From assembly GCA_051294375.1 (NCBI GenBank), contig CM119266.1:21643875-21707874 (forward strand): DNA of 64,000 nucleotides. The letters run 5' to 3'. The number at the start of each line of letters is the position of its first letter. Position 1 is the stretch's first letter. A program made the position numbers and the translations under genes. The notes beneath the pieces are model-generated. The model had not been told where the DNA came from and searched no databases. It saw only the letters and a list, made by a program, of their open reading frames with translations. This stretch comes from Paraspadella gotoi. Its lineage: Eukaryota > Chaetognatha. This document shows, one piece after another, positions 1-12,737 of this stretch.

Positions 1-388
1 TTCTTTTTTTCTTTCACTCTTTCTCTCTTTCTTTCATTATTTCTCTTTCTTTCTCTCTTTTTTTTCTTTTTTTATTTTCGAAAATGTCTTCTTTATGTAT
101 ACATATATTCTCAATACAGTTATGTTTACTTACAATTTTTAGTTCTTTAATCCTCAACTAGGAACCCGACGCGCTTTCAAAGACAACTTTTTCAATGATA
201 TTTTCAGTTTATCTTACATAATTCATTATACCATTTACACTTATAGTTAAAACCTTTCCTGAAAACAAGAGATTTTCTCTAAATCCATCGATTCATACTC
301 CTCGACTATCCTTTATCAAATTTTTGCAACTAAATTCCAAAACGAGGCTTTTTTTATCGATTCAAAAGAGTCGCGCCCTCTATCGACG
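1..388. other. Upstream flank of the first carrier gene
   Basis: The first 70 bases are a CT/T-rich tract and the rest is AT-rich with no coding-like sequence. It presumably holds the promoter and 5' UTR of the gene starting at 389, but I see no recognisable promoter motif. Confidence 0.5.
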
Positions 389-2984
389 ATGGATCCATAC
401 CCGTCAACGTCAGAATATTTAATACCAAAGGAAAAGACGAGAAGATCAGAGGGACGTCCATCGGGAATTTGGAGACTTTCGATCGGACGTCACGTGACTG
501 CCAAAACCAAACGACGCCTTCTTTACGTCAACATCAGCGTCTTGATATTTTTGAGCAGCGTCGAGTAAGATTTTAAATATGACTTTGATTTTTTTTATCC
601 GTCAAATACTAATTTTGATGCCACTTTTTCCTGAACCTTCTTTCGCTACTATTCGTTGAGCGACTTTGGTCTATTTTTCTAATTAAAGGCTTTTCTTTAG
701 ATATGCCGTGATTCTTCCATCTCTCTGGCTTTATTTGCACAATGATTTTAATGCCAGTACTTCATTTCTAGGACTCTGTCTCGCAGCATATTCTATCAGG
801 TGAGCAATGGCGAGCTATGGTGAGCTATTGCCGATGCTCTAGTTGATGACCTTTATTCACAATCTCGTCTTAAAAACTGAACATTCACAATTTTAAGCTC
901 GCTCCTATTTTGCCCCATTTTTGGGATCTTAAACGACAAAATCGGCCACACAAAGACATTGGTTGTTGTCTGCAATTCGTTCGAAATCTTAGGCAACGTC
1001 CTTTACCTAGTTCGCTCTCAGTGGATCGTCTTTTTTGCAAGATTCGTCGCAGGAATCGGCACAGGTTATTAACTCACTCAATTCTACGCTTCGTCGATAA
1101 TGCACGAACGACAGTAACCTTAAAGTTTTACACGAGTTTAAACATTTCAGTTTTTACTCGCGGAGCAACTCTATAAGTCACTTGTCGGTCGGTCTGTCGG
1201 TCGGTCTGTCTGTCCGCCGGTCTGTCCTACTTCCGTTAAAAATGCTCATAACTTGCATATATTTGGTTGCTCATAGGTTAAGACAGGAAAAAACTTCAAA
1301 TATAAGGGACTGCTCGCGCCGTCATATCGTCATGTCATACCATATCATGTCTTGTCATGTCACGAGAAATACACGTAATAAGGCAGTCATTTCGGAGCAA
1401 CACCTTTGAATTACCGTTCTTGTTAGTCTAATTTCAAACTTGATCAGAATTTCATTTAACCTCATTTCACTCCAGCCACTCTTTTCTCACTTCAGCCGTT
1501 ACTCCACTTCTCACTCTTAACATTTCCCATTTCTCGCTCTCTCTTCTCTCTTCAGCCGCTGCTCCACTGATGTTCGCGGATGTGAGTCGAGTCACACCAA
1601 AGACGAATCGAACGGCCGTTCTCTCCGTCATTCTCATGTTTCGCCAAATCGGTCTCTTAGTCGGACCCGCGCTCAATCTCTTTCTCAGGTTAATGTGTGA
1701 AAAAAGTAAATAAAAGAGATGTCCGCATTGCTTCTAAGCAGTTCCCCGCCTTAATCCCCCATATTTTACAATTTTTGTTTCCTTTTTTTTTGGTAATTTC
1801 TTTACTATAGATTTTGTTAAGTAAAGAACTTAAGATTTAACAACAGCCAAATGGATTTTGTTGTCTTCTCTATTCGCATCGACCAGTACACCTCCCCGGG
1901 ATTCTTCATGACGATTCTTTGGATTTTGCACCAGATTCAAGTCTTGCTCACTTTTTTCGACGTCGACGATTATAATGAGGTTATATTTAATTAATAGTTC
2001 CATTCTCTTTAAACTCTTTAACTATATACTTCGACGTCAACCCGTCAACAGACGAGAGACCCTGACATGGGCCGAGAGATCTCCGCCAGCGCCATCTACC
2101 GCGAGAATGTCGGATCCGAGGCGTCCCCGCATGACTTTTCCCTCAACGTCGCTGCCGACGAAGTGTCGCCGAGAATTAAAGCGAACGCTTATTGGCGAGA
2201 GTTTTCCCGAGAGGAAGTCATCGTGCTCATATTTCTTTCGCTACTCGTCTTTTACGCTCAGGTGACGAGACGGAATTTATGTCGAATTAATTTGTCCAAA
2301 AACATATGAGCAACGAAGCAAGAAAGGAACAAACAAGCGACTCCCTCTGCAGACTTCCGTCGAATCGATCGTTACTCCGTTCGCCGAATCAAACTTTGGG
2401 TGGGGGGAGATCGAAACAAGCTCGATCTTCGCTGGCGCAGCCGTTGGCGTCCTCGTCGTCAGCGTCGGCGTCGCCGTCGTGAGTCGACGCGTCGCCGACC
2501 GCAGCGCCACCATCGTTGGTCTCTTCTTCGTAGCGGCGTCGATTACATGGTCTCTGTTGACGTTGTCGGGTATTCAAAATGACGGCGTTGGAGGGACGTG
2601 GCTGAAGATTAACTTTATTGGATCGATCATTTGCCAAGTGTTGAGCTTGGCCGTGACGAGCATCACTTCCTTCAGTCTGTACACCAAATGTGTTGGCGAC
2701 GACATGCAAGGTTTACATCTTTGAATCATCATACTGGTGGTCAATATTTTTGTTCCCCAAAATCCGCAAGCTTTAATATCACAGGCTTTGGAACTGGTCT
2801 TCGACGCAGCATCAAAAACATCGGCTTGATCCTCGGCCCGCTCTGGTCAGGCGCTATGATCTATCGTCTCGCAGCGTTGCTCACCGTCAATTTGATTCTC
2901 GTCCTATTCGTCGTCGCGTTGTTTCTGTCGTCATGGCGACGAATGACGCCGAAACGGGAAATCGCCCACGCCTCTGCCGGATAG
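389..2984 (+). CDS. MFSD8/CLN7-like lysosomal carrier, copy 1 (divergent)
   Basis: Predicted multi-pass major facilitator protein of 491 residues. Exons: 389-564, 701-799, 898-1064, 1556-1688, 1847-1979, 2052-2261, 2353-2710, 2785-2984; lengths sum to 492 codons including TAG. The cytosolic N-terminus ends in TAKTKRRLLY before helix 1. The loop 2-3 motif A reads GILNDKIGHTK and the helix 4 region ARFVAGIGTG. The second half has the MFSD8-like block ITSFSLYTKCVGDDMQG followed by FGTGLRRS. MFSD8 proteins are lysosomal membrane carriers or channels; here only the family is claimed, not a substrate. Compared with the three genes downstream it has one fewer intron: one exon (2052-2261) replaces their two exons for the central cytosolic loop. 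It lacks their N-terminal acidic dileucine signal. The ATG at 389 is the first in frame and precedes the exon shared by all four copies. Confidence 0.85.
1184..1227. repeat. GTCGGTCT/GTCTGTCC simple repeat in intron 3 of copy 1
   Basis: Imperfect tandem GTCGGTCTGTC units, followed at 1320-1362 by a degenerate TCATGTCAT array. Both lie in the unusually long intron 3 (1065-1555) of carrier copy 1. Confidence 0.7.
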
Positions 2985-3323
2985 ATTCTTTACGTTTTTA
3001 TATTTAAAAAAACTGATGACTTTATTTATAACTTTCTTTCGGACTTTAACTTTCTTTCTTTCTGACTCTATTTAAAACTTTCTATCTCACATTATTCGTT
3101 ATTAATCTTATTTGTTTTTTAAATTAATACAGGCTTTAAAAACCTAATTTCGGCATTGCTCGGCGATTTAGCAGTTAATTATCTTCCCGTCAAAACGCAA
3201 CCAAAAAAACTCAATTGTTTAGTTTCCGCTGCATCAAACCAAATTACACAATTTCTTTTTTAAATCCAAAATCAAATAATAAATTTTTATAAATATCTCA
3301 AATTAAAAATAGCGAAAAAAAGC
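2985..3323. other. Intergenic spacer between carrier copies 1 and 2
   Basis: AT-rich spacer with CTTTCT runs and no coding signal or RNA gene that I can see. It must hold the 3' end of copy 1 and the promoter of copy 2. Confidence 0.5.
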
Positions 3324-6049
3324 ATGAGTTCGTCTCGAAGCTTTTCGTCGACGGCGACTGAGAGGACGCCTCTCTTCAAGTCCTCGTCGATTCCATCTTG
3401 CGACGTCGAGGACTCCACCTCACCCTTCAACGCTCCGCCGGACCGAACATCCCCACCGTCTCGATCGATCCTCTCGCGGTTCCGGTGCTGCCGCCACTCG
3501 CCTCAAACGCGCCGTCGATTCCTCTACGCGAGCATCAGCGTCTTTGTCTTTCTCAACGGCGTCGAGTTAGTAAAGCTTTTTTTAGCAGCTTAATCATTTA
3601 ACCAGTTAATAAAATAATAAATTTATTGATAGGTAAATAACTATTAACTAAACAATAATTTCCTAAAAGTATGACCCGGTGAATATTGTTTCCAGTTATC
3701 TTTTCTCTACTAAAATGCTAGTACTATCGAATTTTTTACCCCAAAACTCAATAAATAAACAATTTAAAAATCTGTACTCAAATTTAATCGACCTGACCTC
3801 ATTGTTTTTTTGTTTTTTTCTGCAATTTTCTCTCTCAAAAGATACTCAGTTATTCTTCCGACTCTCTGGCTTTACCTCGATGATTCCTTCGGTGCCAGCT
3901 CTTCTTTCTTGGGCCTTTGCATCGCCGCTTTTTCCATCAGGTTCTACAAATATATGTACATGAACTAAAATAATTTAACTTTTTTATACTTTTTTTAACA
4001 ATTTACTTACAAAAAAAAAACAATAGTTCACTCATTGCCTGCCCACTCTTCGGTTACCTCAACGACTGGACCCGAGACACAAAGACAATGATAATTATCC
4101 TCAACACTTTTGAGATAATTGGAAATCTGGTCTATCTTTTCCCGCAACAGTGGCTGGTGTTCATTGCCCGGTTGACTTCGGGAATTGGATCAGGTTTATT
4201 TTTTAAATGACTTAACTAAACTAAACTAAACAAGCAAATAGTAAATTAATTCTTGACTAATGTCTAAATACAGCGGCGGGACCGATATTGTTCGCGGATT
4301 TGAATCGAGCGACGAAGCCCGACGAGCGAACATTGGTCTTGTCTTTCGTCATCCTTTTCCGGCAAATCGGCCTTTTCATTGGCCCTGCTTTTAATCTCTT
4401 TCTCAGGTGTTGTATGGCGAATAAATCTAAAAATACTCTCAAAGATTAAAAATAACAACATTAATATTTGTAAAATTAGAAAATTTGTTATTTGTAAATT
4501 ACTTAATATTGTGAGACAAGTCTCTCTCCTACTTTCTTTCTCTCTTCCACTAAATCAACTAATGCCCGCAGTCAGATGGATTTTTACATCGGACCGATTC
4601 ATGTGGACGCGTACAATGCGCCTGGATTCTTGATGACCATTCTGTGGATTTTACATCAGCTTCAAGTGATCTTCACTTTTTACAACATCGAGGAATATGC
4701 TGAGGTTGTAAACAAAAGTACTATTACTTTTATCTTAAGTTAATCTTCACTAATATTGCGTGAAATTCATGAAGTTTTACTCCAAATATTATTGTTCTTG
4801 TTGTTATTATTGTTCTTGAAAAGATTCTTTTCACTCCGGATTCCTCAAACCAAGAAAGTTCGCAATCACGTCTCCGCTGGGACGCATGCAAGACGCCGAC
4901 TTCTTTTCAAGTTTCCCAAACACTCTCTCCCTGTCTCTCGCCCACCTTTCAAGATCACGAAAAACCTCCAACTAAAAAATCAGAAACCCAGCAGGTTATA
5001 CATATTCGAGACAAAACTGGTTGGACGTTAACCAAATGTTGCTGCGTATAATTTACCTCTGTATTAGTACTATTAGTAGTTCTCTACCCTTTTTCATTCT
5101 TTTTTTTACTTTGGAAAGGAAATTCCTGATGTTTGTCCGGAGAAGAAACAAGTGGTAGCAACAGCAGATGGCGAAGTGGTTAAGGAGGCCGTCCCTTGGA
5201 GGGTCTACTGGGATGAATACTCGGAAGAAAACATTATTGTCCTTCTGGGTGTATCTTTCATCATCTTTTTCGCTCAGGTGCTCTCTTTACAGTTTGAAGG
5301 AGTCGATGTTCTTTTAATTTTTCTCTTATTACATTAAAAATCATTTTTATTTTTTAGACTTCATTGGAATCAATGTGGACGCCTCTCACAGAAAAGCTTT
5401 TTCATTGGGGCGAATTAGAAAATAGTGCCATCTTTGCAGTCGCTGGATCCCTAGTGCTTTGTGTCTGCCTGTCAGTTGGCCAGGCCAGCAAACGATTCAA
5501 TGACCGGAATATAACATTTGTTGGTCTCCTCTTAATGACCATTTCCTTCATCTGGTCTGTATCTACTCTCCCCAGTGGGTTTTACGGGCAGCCTGGGCTG
5601 CTCTTTCATTTCATTGCATCAACTGCATTGAGCGTCAGTGGCCTTAACATGTCAGCTGTCACTTCTTTTAGTCTTTTCTCGAAAGCCATTGGGGAAAAAA
5701 CGCAAGGTGAGTTAGAAATGAGAAGTATTCTAATCAATTATTATAATCCATTATTATAATGTTTATAATTATTATTATAATCAATTATTAATCATTTCCT
5801 AGCTACTCCATGATACTTACATAATTCTTATTTTTAAATTTAGGCTTTGGCTCTGGACTTCGACGTAGCCTTATGAATATCGGTTTAGTAATGGGGCCTC
5901 TCTGGTCCGGAGCAATGTTTGACCGTTTAGATATCATGCTGGGAGTTAATCTTGCTCTTGTAAGTCTTGTCTTTATTCTCTACTTAATTTCATGGAAGCA
6001 AATGCTGCCGAAATATGGTTCTAAGGCAAGAGTAGCTGAAGAAATTTAA
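3324..6049 (+). CDS. MFSD8/CLN7-like lysosomal carrier, copy 2
   Basis: Predicted 552-residue MFS carrier. Exons: 3324-3565, 3842-3940, 4027-4193, 4274-4406, 4572-4704, 4824-4994, 5119-5277, 5358-5706, 5844-6049; the sum is 553 codons including TAA. The N-terminus has TERTPLFKS, a near match to an acidic dileucine lysosomal sorting signal, then RRRFLY before helix 1. Motif A is GYLNDWTRDTK. The long central loop (exons 6-7) carries RLRWDACKTPTSFQVSQ and LSPCLSPTF, shared with copies 3 and 4 but not copy 1. The second half opens with TSLESMWTPLTEKLFHWGE, resembling the start of the C-terminal bundle in MFSD8, and ends with the FGSGLRRS and MGPLWSGAMFDRL block. Intron phases match the other copies. 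Function as a lysosomal carrier is inferred from family membership. Confidence 0.88.
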
Positions 6050-6646
6050 AATGAAACTTTTTACCACCAGATTGATCAAAAGTGTTTTTTTCATTAAGAG
6101 TTTTATTAAAATATAATTTACAATTTTGTTGGTTTTGATTATTAAATAGAGGTATCAGGCAAAGAGTTACATTCAAACAAGATACAGTAAAATATAAATT
6201 GTCAATGCTAAAAATAAATCAAACAGGACTTCCAGATATTTTTAACCCATAATAAAAACAAGATTTCCATATTTTTTAAAGGTAGAAACAAGGATAGGTC
6301 GGGTTTGATTTGTAGTCTTGATTTTTAGATTATTAGAAACTGATATTAAAGTTGGAATTACTAGAATGAACCACAAATTTCATAATTTACTTCCATTAAA
6401 AATTCTGCTAAGAAACGTTGAGGTGCAAGCGTTCTGACTATAAGAAAATTTGACGTGAACTATTTTTCATCATTTTTTTATTCTGTATTTGTGCCCGCCT
6501 CGAAGATGGACAAACATTTTTTTCATGAAATTTTACAGATTTATTTGCAATCAACATCCACCACAAAAAAAGGACAAAGCTAAGATTTGTTTTAAAAATG
6601 AATTAAAAACCTACAATAGCCAATTGAAAAATTCAATCATTACAAA
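6050..6646. other. Intergenic spacer between carrier copies 2 and 3
   Basis: AT-rich, no ORF or RNA gene recognised. ATTAAA- and AATAAA-like hexamers shortly after the stop of copy 2 are plausible polyadenylation signals. The remainder should include the promoter of copy 3. Confidence 0.5.
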
Positions 6647-9509
6647 ATGAGTGCGTCGAAATCTTTCACGTCGATGGCCACAGAGAAAACCCCACTAATC
6701 AAGTCGTCCTTGATTCCTTCCTCTGACGTTGATGAGTCGACATCACCTTTCGCTGCTTCACTGGACCAAAATGCATCTCACTCTTCCAAGTCTCTCTTCT
6801 CAAAACTTCGGTGCTGCCGCCACTCTCCCCAAATGCGTCGACGGTTCCTCTATGGAAACATCTGCGTATTCGTCTTTCTTAATGGCGTTGAGTGAGTGTC
6901 CGCTCGATTTATCATTTTGCTTGATTTGTTAGATGCGTTAGAAATAATTCCGTTAAATGTCCTTTTATTTACAATTTCCCTGACGACAAGATACTCGGTT
7001 ATTCTTCCGACTCTCTGGCTTTATATCGAAGAATCTTTTGGAGGCAGCTCTTCCTTTTTAGGCCTTTGCATCGCCGCCTTTGCTATTAGGTACTACAATG
7101 AAATCTCGTCTTTGTATCTTTGCACGTATTATAAATATCATATTAAAAAAAACCTATTTTGATTTGTCAGTTCTCTGCTAGCCTGTCCTCTGGTTGGTTA
7201 CATTAACGACTGGACACGCGACACAAAGACAATGTTAATCGTCTGCAACAGCTTTGAGATTGTTGGAAACATAATTTATCTCTTCAGAATCCAATGGCTT
7301 GTCTTTGTAGCTAGGTTGACGGCAGGAGTCGGATCAGGTTAAAAATCGTCCTCCATGTGTATATTGTTTTTCATTCACTCATTCCTATAATTAATTTAAA
7401 TGTATCATATACTATATCTCAATCAGACATTTTTTCTTCTTTGTCTTAGCGGCAGCTCCCATTTTGTTTGCGGATGTGAATAGAGCAACACCACCGGAAA
7501 AGCGAACAGTCGTCTTGTCTTTCATCGCCCTCTTCCGTCAAGTTGGCCTTTTTATTGGTCCGGCTTTTAACATTTTTCTCAGGTTTTATTTTGATCTACT
7601 TTTTAATTTTAATTTTTTTAATTATTATACAGTACATTTTTTTAGACAAATTAATTCCATTATTAAAATACATATAAATTACAATAAACTTAATTTATGA
7701 CTACAGTCAGATGGATTTCTACATTGGATCAGTTCACGTAGATGCTTTCACGTCACCTGGATTTGTCATGTCTATCCTGTGGATCTTACATCAGACGCAA
7801 GTCCTCTTTACATTTTATAACATTGAGGAATATGCTGAGGTTCTTAAATATTCTTTTTGTGTATTTTTAATACTTACTTTGATAAGTTTCTAATTCTGTC
7901 GAGATCATGAGTTTCTCAAGTGGTTTGTGTCTTGGCTGCTTCTTCCAGAGTCACTGAGACTAATATTTTCTTCTTTAAGCTACTTCAAACTCCGGATTCC
8001 TCATCAACTCAAGACGACTCACAGTCTCGCTTCCGTTGGGATGCTTGTAAGTCGCCTAACGCATTTCAAGTCTCCCAAACTCTTTCCCCGTGTTTTTCAC
8101 CGACATTCGTGGATCCGGTGACCGCCGCTTCTTCAGAAAAACCAGAAGGAAAATCTGAATTGCATCAGGTTAAAGAATTAGCGGAAGGAAAGCTGCTTGG
8201 GTGTTGGATAATAAACTTAAAAATTTATTATTTAAATGGTTTTTATACATTCTTGCGTTTTCGAAGAAAATGTCTGATTGCCCGGAAAAAGAAGCAAAAA
8301 ACAAGCTGGTGAAGAAGGCTGTCCCTTGGAGGGTTTATTGGGATGAATACACTGAGGAGAACATCATCGTCCTTCTCGGTGTTACTTTCATCATTTTTTT
8401 TGCACAGGTGCCGCTCAAATTTTGGTTGTCTTTATTTATTATTATGTGGCGGTATATTCATACCGCCTCACGTCCACCATCCATCAGCCAAAATCCATTG
8501 GCTCAGAGGGGGAACACACCATCCCAGGCGTAGTGTTCCATCCACAGTCCTAACGACTTGCCTCTGCGTTGGCAAAGCGAGACCGTCTTAGGGTAACCGC
8601 GCCAGTGACTGGAGGCGTCACTGAGGGTCGGAAGCCCCCAAAGCCAACAGTGAGATGCCCCATCCCAATGGGCATCACAGGCAACCCGGCTGTTGCCATA
8701 ATTATATATTACAAAGCTATAAAAATAGTGTATATAATTGCAGACAAACATCAATAGCATACTTCATAAAAGTTTCAAATTTTTTTCATAATTCTCATAA
8801 CATTTTCAGGAGTTATAATTATGAAATATCTTTAAAGAGGGTTCTGGTTAGTTTTCATTGTAATTCAGAATTCATTGGAAACTCTGTGGACGCCTCTGAC
8901 CGAAAAACTATTCCATTGGGGTGAGCTGGAAAACAGTGCTCTCTTTGCTGTTGCTGGAATCACTGTGCTCTGCGTCTGCCTGACAGTCGGCTGGGCAAGC
9001 AAACGAGTCAATGACCGTAACATCACTTTCGTTGGTCTATCCTTAATGACAATTTCGCTTATATGGTCGGTCTCGACTCTGCCCAGTGGGTATTATGGTC
9101 AACCTGGGCTACTTTTTCATTTCATTGCATCGACCGCGTTAAGTGTCAGTGGTCTCTCTATTTCCTCAGTCACTGCTTTCAGTCTTTTTTCAAAAGCCCT
9201 CGGAGAAAAAACTCAAGGCAAGTTACAATTCAATAACTTAAAAGTTCAGAGCCACCTTTGTCTAATGCTGGACAACTTCTGCTTTAAAATTTTATTTATG
9301 CAGGTTTTGGCTCGGGACTTCGACGTAGCCTCATGAACCTTGCATTTGTCTTGGCCCCAATCTGGTCTGGAGCATTGTTTGACCGGTTATATATCATGTT
9401 TGGAGTCAACCTTAGTCTTGTTAGTCTCTTTTTTGGTCTTTATCTACTATCATGGAAAAAGATGCTACCAAAGACGGTTCCAAAGACGGCAATGGCTGAG
9501 GAGGTATAG
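6647..9509 (+). CDS. MFSD8/CLN7-like lysosomal carrier, copy 3
   Basis: Predicted 553-residue MFS carrier, the closest relative of copy 2 in the array. Exons: 6647-6891, 6991-7089, 7171-7337, 7450-7582, 7707-7839, 7980-8168, 8267-8407, 8869-9217, 9304-9509; the sum is 554 codons including TAG. The N-terminus contains TEKTPLIKSS, a full [DE]xxxL[LI] lysosomal sorting motif. Motif A reads GYINDWTRDTK and the central loop RFRWDACKSPNAFQVSQ. Intron 7 is enlarged by a dispersed repeat (8440-8703). Intron 8 starts with GC, not GT (CAAG then gcaagt), a consensus GC-AG donor, and the reading frame is kept only if it is used. The ending MAEEV resembles the ends of copies 2 and 4 (VAEEI, VAEDV). The lysosomal role is inferred from the family. 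Confidence 0.87.
8440..8703 (+). repeat. Dispersed MITE-like repeat, copy A (carrier copy 3, intron 7)
   Basis: About 264 bp, GC-richer than the surrounding intron. It starts with a small hairpin (GTGGCGGTA...TACCGCC) and ends near TGTTGCCATA. A diverged copy lies in reverse orientation at 48795-49015, sharing GGTCTCGCTTTGCCAACGC and TCCCCCTCTGAGCCAATGG when read on the opposite strand. There is no coding capacity. The ends carry only weak inverted similarity (TATG-GGC type), so the class (MITE or SINE) is uncertain. Confidence 0.75.
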
Positions 9510-9836
9510 GACCTTGAATCAAATTTAAATGATAAAAATTACAAAGATAAAGCTATCGACGTTTCGATACAATTACCAGTTTACAAAGTTATTTACTGTA
9601 TCATGCTTTAAGGAATTTAGTTAAGATTTTTCATAGTGTTTGTAGCTTTATGGAATACAAGGAAAACAGTGTACTGTGGCAACTACTCTTGACAATTCCC
9701 GCCGTTGACATTTTCACACAATCTTTAGACTGAAACTGATTTAACTGTTAATAATTTGTATTAATGTTTTAATCAAAGGAAAAATCATCTAAAACAATTT
9801 TGTATTTGAAAAAAACAAAATCTTAATAAAGTATTA

Positions 9837-12182
9837 ATGGCTGCCACGGAAAAGACTCATCTTCTCAAAACAACATTACCCTCAAAAAACAATGAGGAGA
9901 AAACCTCATCCTCTACACTGCCTCAGCATCTTAGCTCCAAGAGGAGTTGGTCCCGAACCAAATTACGATGCTGCAACCATTCAGCTCAAACGCGTCGTCG
10001 ATTCCTCTATGGAACCATCGGCGTATTTGTTTTCCTTACTGGAGTAGAGTAAGCATAAAAGAAAATTAACTATTATGTCAATGCCATGGTTTTTTTTATT
10101 AAAACCTTTAACCATGCGATTTTTTGGATAAGATACGCCGTTATTCTTCCAACAATGTGGCTCTACATTAGCGATGAATTCGGCGCCAGTTCATCGTTTT
10201 TGGGTCTTTGCATCTCCGCCTTTTCCATAAGGTTGGTTAATACTAAATATTTTCAAGAGAACATACAGAATAAAGAAAACGTCCAACATCAGCGCCCTAA
10301 TGTTTTGTCCGGTGTTTGGATATCTCAATGATTGGACTCGCGATACCAAGACCCTCATTATCATCTGCAACTGTTTCGAGATTGTCGGAAACATTCTTTA
10401 TCTGTTTCGCGTTGAATGGCTCGTCTTTGTTGCTCGATTTACGGCGGGCGTCGGCGCAGGTCAGGCGAAACGAAAAGTTGGATGAAAATTGAAAATGGTC
10501 AAAACCAAATCATATTCTATGACTTCAGCTGCTTCGCCGATTTTATTTGCGGATGTTGGTCGCGCAACGAGGCCCGAACACAGAACTGCCGTGTTGTCCG
10601 CCATTATTCTTTGTCGACAGATTGGTCTCTTTATTGGTCCCGCCTTTAATCTTTTTCTGAGGTGGGAAAATAAGGGTTTATATATTATATAATATATATA
10701 TGATGAGTTGGGATTAAATACAAATATTTAATCCATACCGCCTTTGAAGTTTTAGTTTCTCTTGTTGTTATTGTCGTCTTTGTTAAGGTTTTCTTTTTCT
10801 TAAAACTCAATACGTACTTTGGAATTGCAGTCAAATGGATTTTTACATTGGTCCGGTGCACGTGGATGCCTACACCGCTCCCGGGTTTGTTATGACCATT
10901 CTTTGGATCTTGCATCAAATCCAAGTCGTCTTTACTTTTTACAATATTGGGGAATACGCTGAGGTTTTTGAAAATCCGTTTTTTCACGATTTTTAAAAAA
11001 TGAACAAAGAAAATGCACAATTGGCAGGTCGTTTACTCTTTGGAGAAACCGGTAAAACTGGAGCCCTCAGGGCCACAGTCCCGCGTCCGGTGGGATGCCT
11101 GCAAATCTCCGACCTCGTTCCAAGTGACCCAAGCCCTTTCCCCTTGTCTCTCTCCAACTTTCGTTGATCCAAAGGCGGATGAACAGAAGGATGAGAACTA
11201 CTGCCTTCGCAAATCTGAATCGCAAAAGGTTTAACAGTTTAACAGTTTAATATAAACCAGCTGGTACTTGTATCCTAATTGTTACTTTATTTTATCTTCC
11301 AAATAATCAAACACGAGTGTATAATTTTTTTAGGATAAATATCCCGAGAGAGACAAACCGTCCGCAGCGATAACCAAAGAGGCCGTCCCGTGGAGCGTCT
11401 ACTGGGACGAGTATTCCCAAGAGAGCGTCATTGTCTTTTTGGGAATGTCCTTTCTAATCTTTTTCGCTCAGGTACAACGATGTCAACTATAGACGAAAGA
11501 AAGGGACCAAAGTTGGAAATTTCTTAACTTTTCGTTAGACATCGTTGGAGTCGATGCTGACCCCCTTGACCGAACGATTATTCCACTGGGGGGAGCTGGA
11601 GAACAGCGGGATTTTCGCCGTCGCTGGCGGCATCGTGCTGTGCGTCTGCTTGGCGGTGGCCGTCGCCAGCAAGCGATTCAACGATCGCAACATGACGTTG
11701 GTCGGACTGTTGATGATGTTGATCTCATTAATTTGGTCGACATCGACGCTGCCGGGCGGATATTATGGAAAGCCTTGGCTCTTGTTTCACTTTGTCGTAT
11801 CGACAGCGTTGAGCGTGGGTGGCTGCTCCGCCACCTCCGTCACCTCCTACAGTCTCTTCTCCAAATGCATCACGGATCGGACCCAAGGCGGGTTTTACAT
11901 ACTAACATACCTACATTTTACTGATAATGATCACAGCAGGAGCGATCATCCCTCGGCGTGACTATATCGATTTCAGGTTTCGGCGCTGGACTTCGTCGAG
12001 GCATCGTCAACATGGGTTTGATCCTGGGACCTCTCTGGTCGGGCGCCATGATCGATCGGCTCAACATTATGCTGGGCGTCAATCTTGGCCTTGTTTGTCT
12101 CGTCTTTGTGCTCTACCTCACCTCGTGGAAGGCGATGCTGCCCCAAGGCGGATCTCGAACGGCGGTTGCTGAAGATGTTTGA
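9837..12182 (+). CDS. MFSD8/CLN7-like lysosomal carrier, copy 4
   Basis: Predicted 545-residue MFS carrier, last of the tandem array. Exons: 9837-10048, 10133-10231, 10293-10459, 10529-10661, 10831-10963, 11028-11228, 11334-11471, 11539-11887, 11977-12182; the sum is 546 codons including TGA. The N-terminus is shorter than in copies 2 and 3 but has a perfect acidic dileucine motif (TEKTHLLKT). Motif A reads GYLNDWTRDTK, the helix 4 region ARFTAGVGAG, and the C-terminal half has FGAGLRRG and LGPLWSGAMIDRL. Exons are more GC-rich than in copies 2 and 3. Intron 8 again needs a GC donor (CAAG then gcgggt), at the same position as in copy 3; using the nearby GT shifts the frame. Function is inferred from the family. 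Confidence 0.87.
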
Positions 12183-12737
12183 ATAATTTTAAATGTTCGT
12201 TGGACTTAAAGAAAATCTATTTTGACTTTTGGTCACGTTTCAAATATTTACGTCTTAAAATTATTTATTTCGCTGTAGTAAAAACAAGTATTTTGTGTCC
12301 CTTAGAAATTTGGGAAATAAATTTGACTCAATTCTTATCGCGAAATCGATGAAAAGAATTTCTCAATGAATTATAGTAAAAACATAAATTGGCAAAAAAG
12401 GAGACGAAATTTCGTTTACGCAATATCCCGCCCGAGGCCTCACATCCCCGGATGTAAATACGGTTTATAATTTTTAGGCTTTAATCCATCACGATTACTT
12501 GGAGCACCGACTGTAGCCTGAATTTTCGGCGTCTAAATTGACTTCGCGAAAAAAAACACGAAAAAGCGGGAAGTTGAACGGCCTTAATTCCCAAACCGAC
12601 AAAGAACTTTAATTAATTAATGAATTTATCCCCCCCTAGGACCCTTTCTTTTTCATTAAAAACAAGGTTTCTCCCTTCTTTCCGCAAATTTTCTCAATTT
12701 TCCTCTCCTTTGCTAAACTTTTGACTGAAACGACTCG

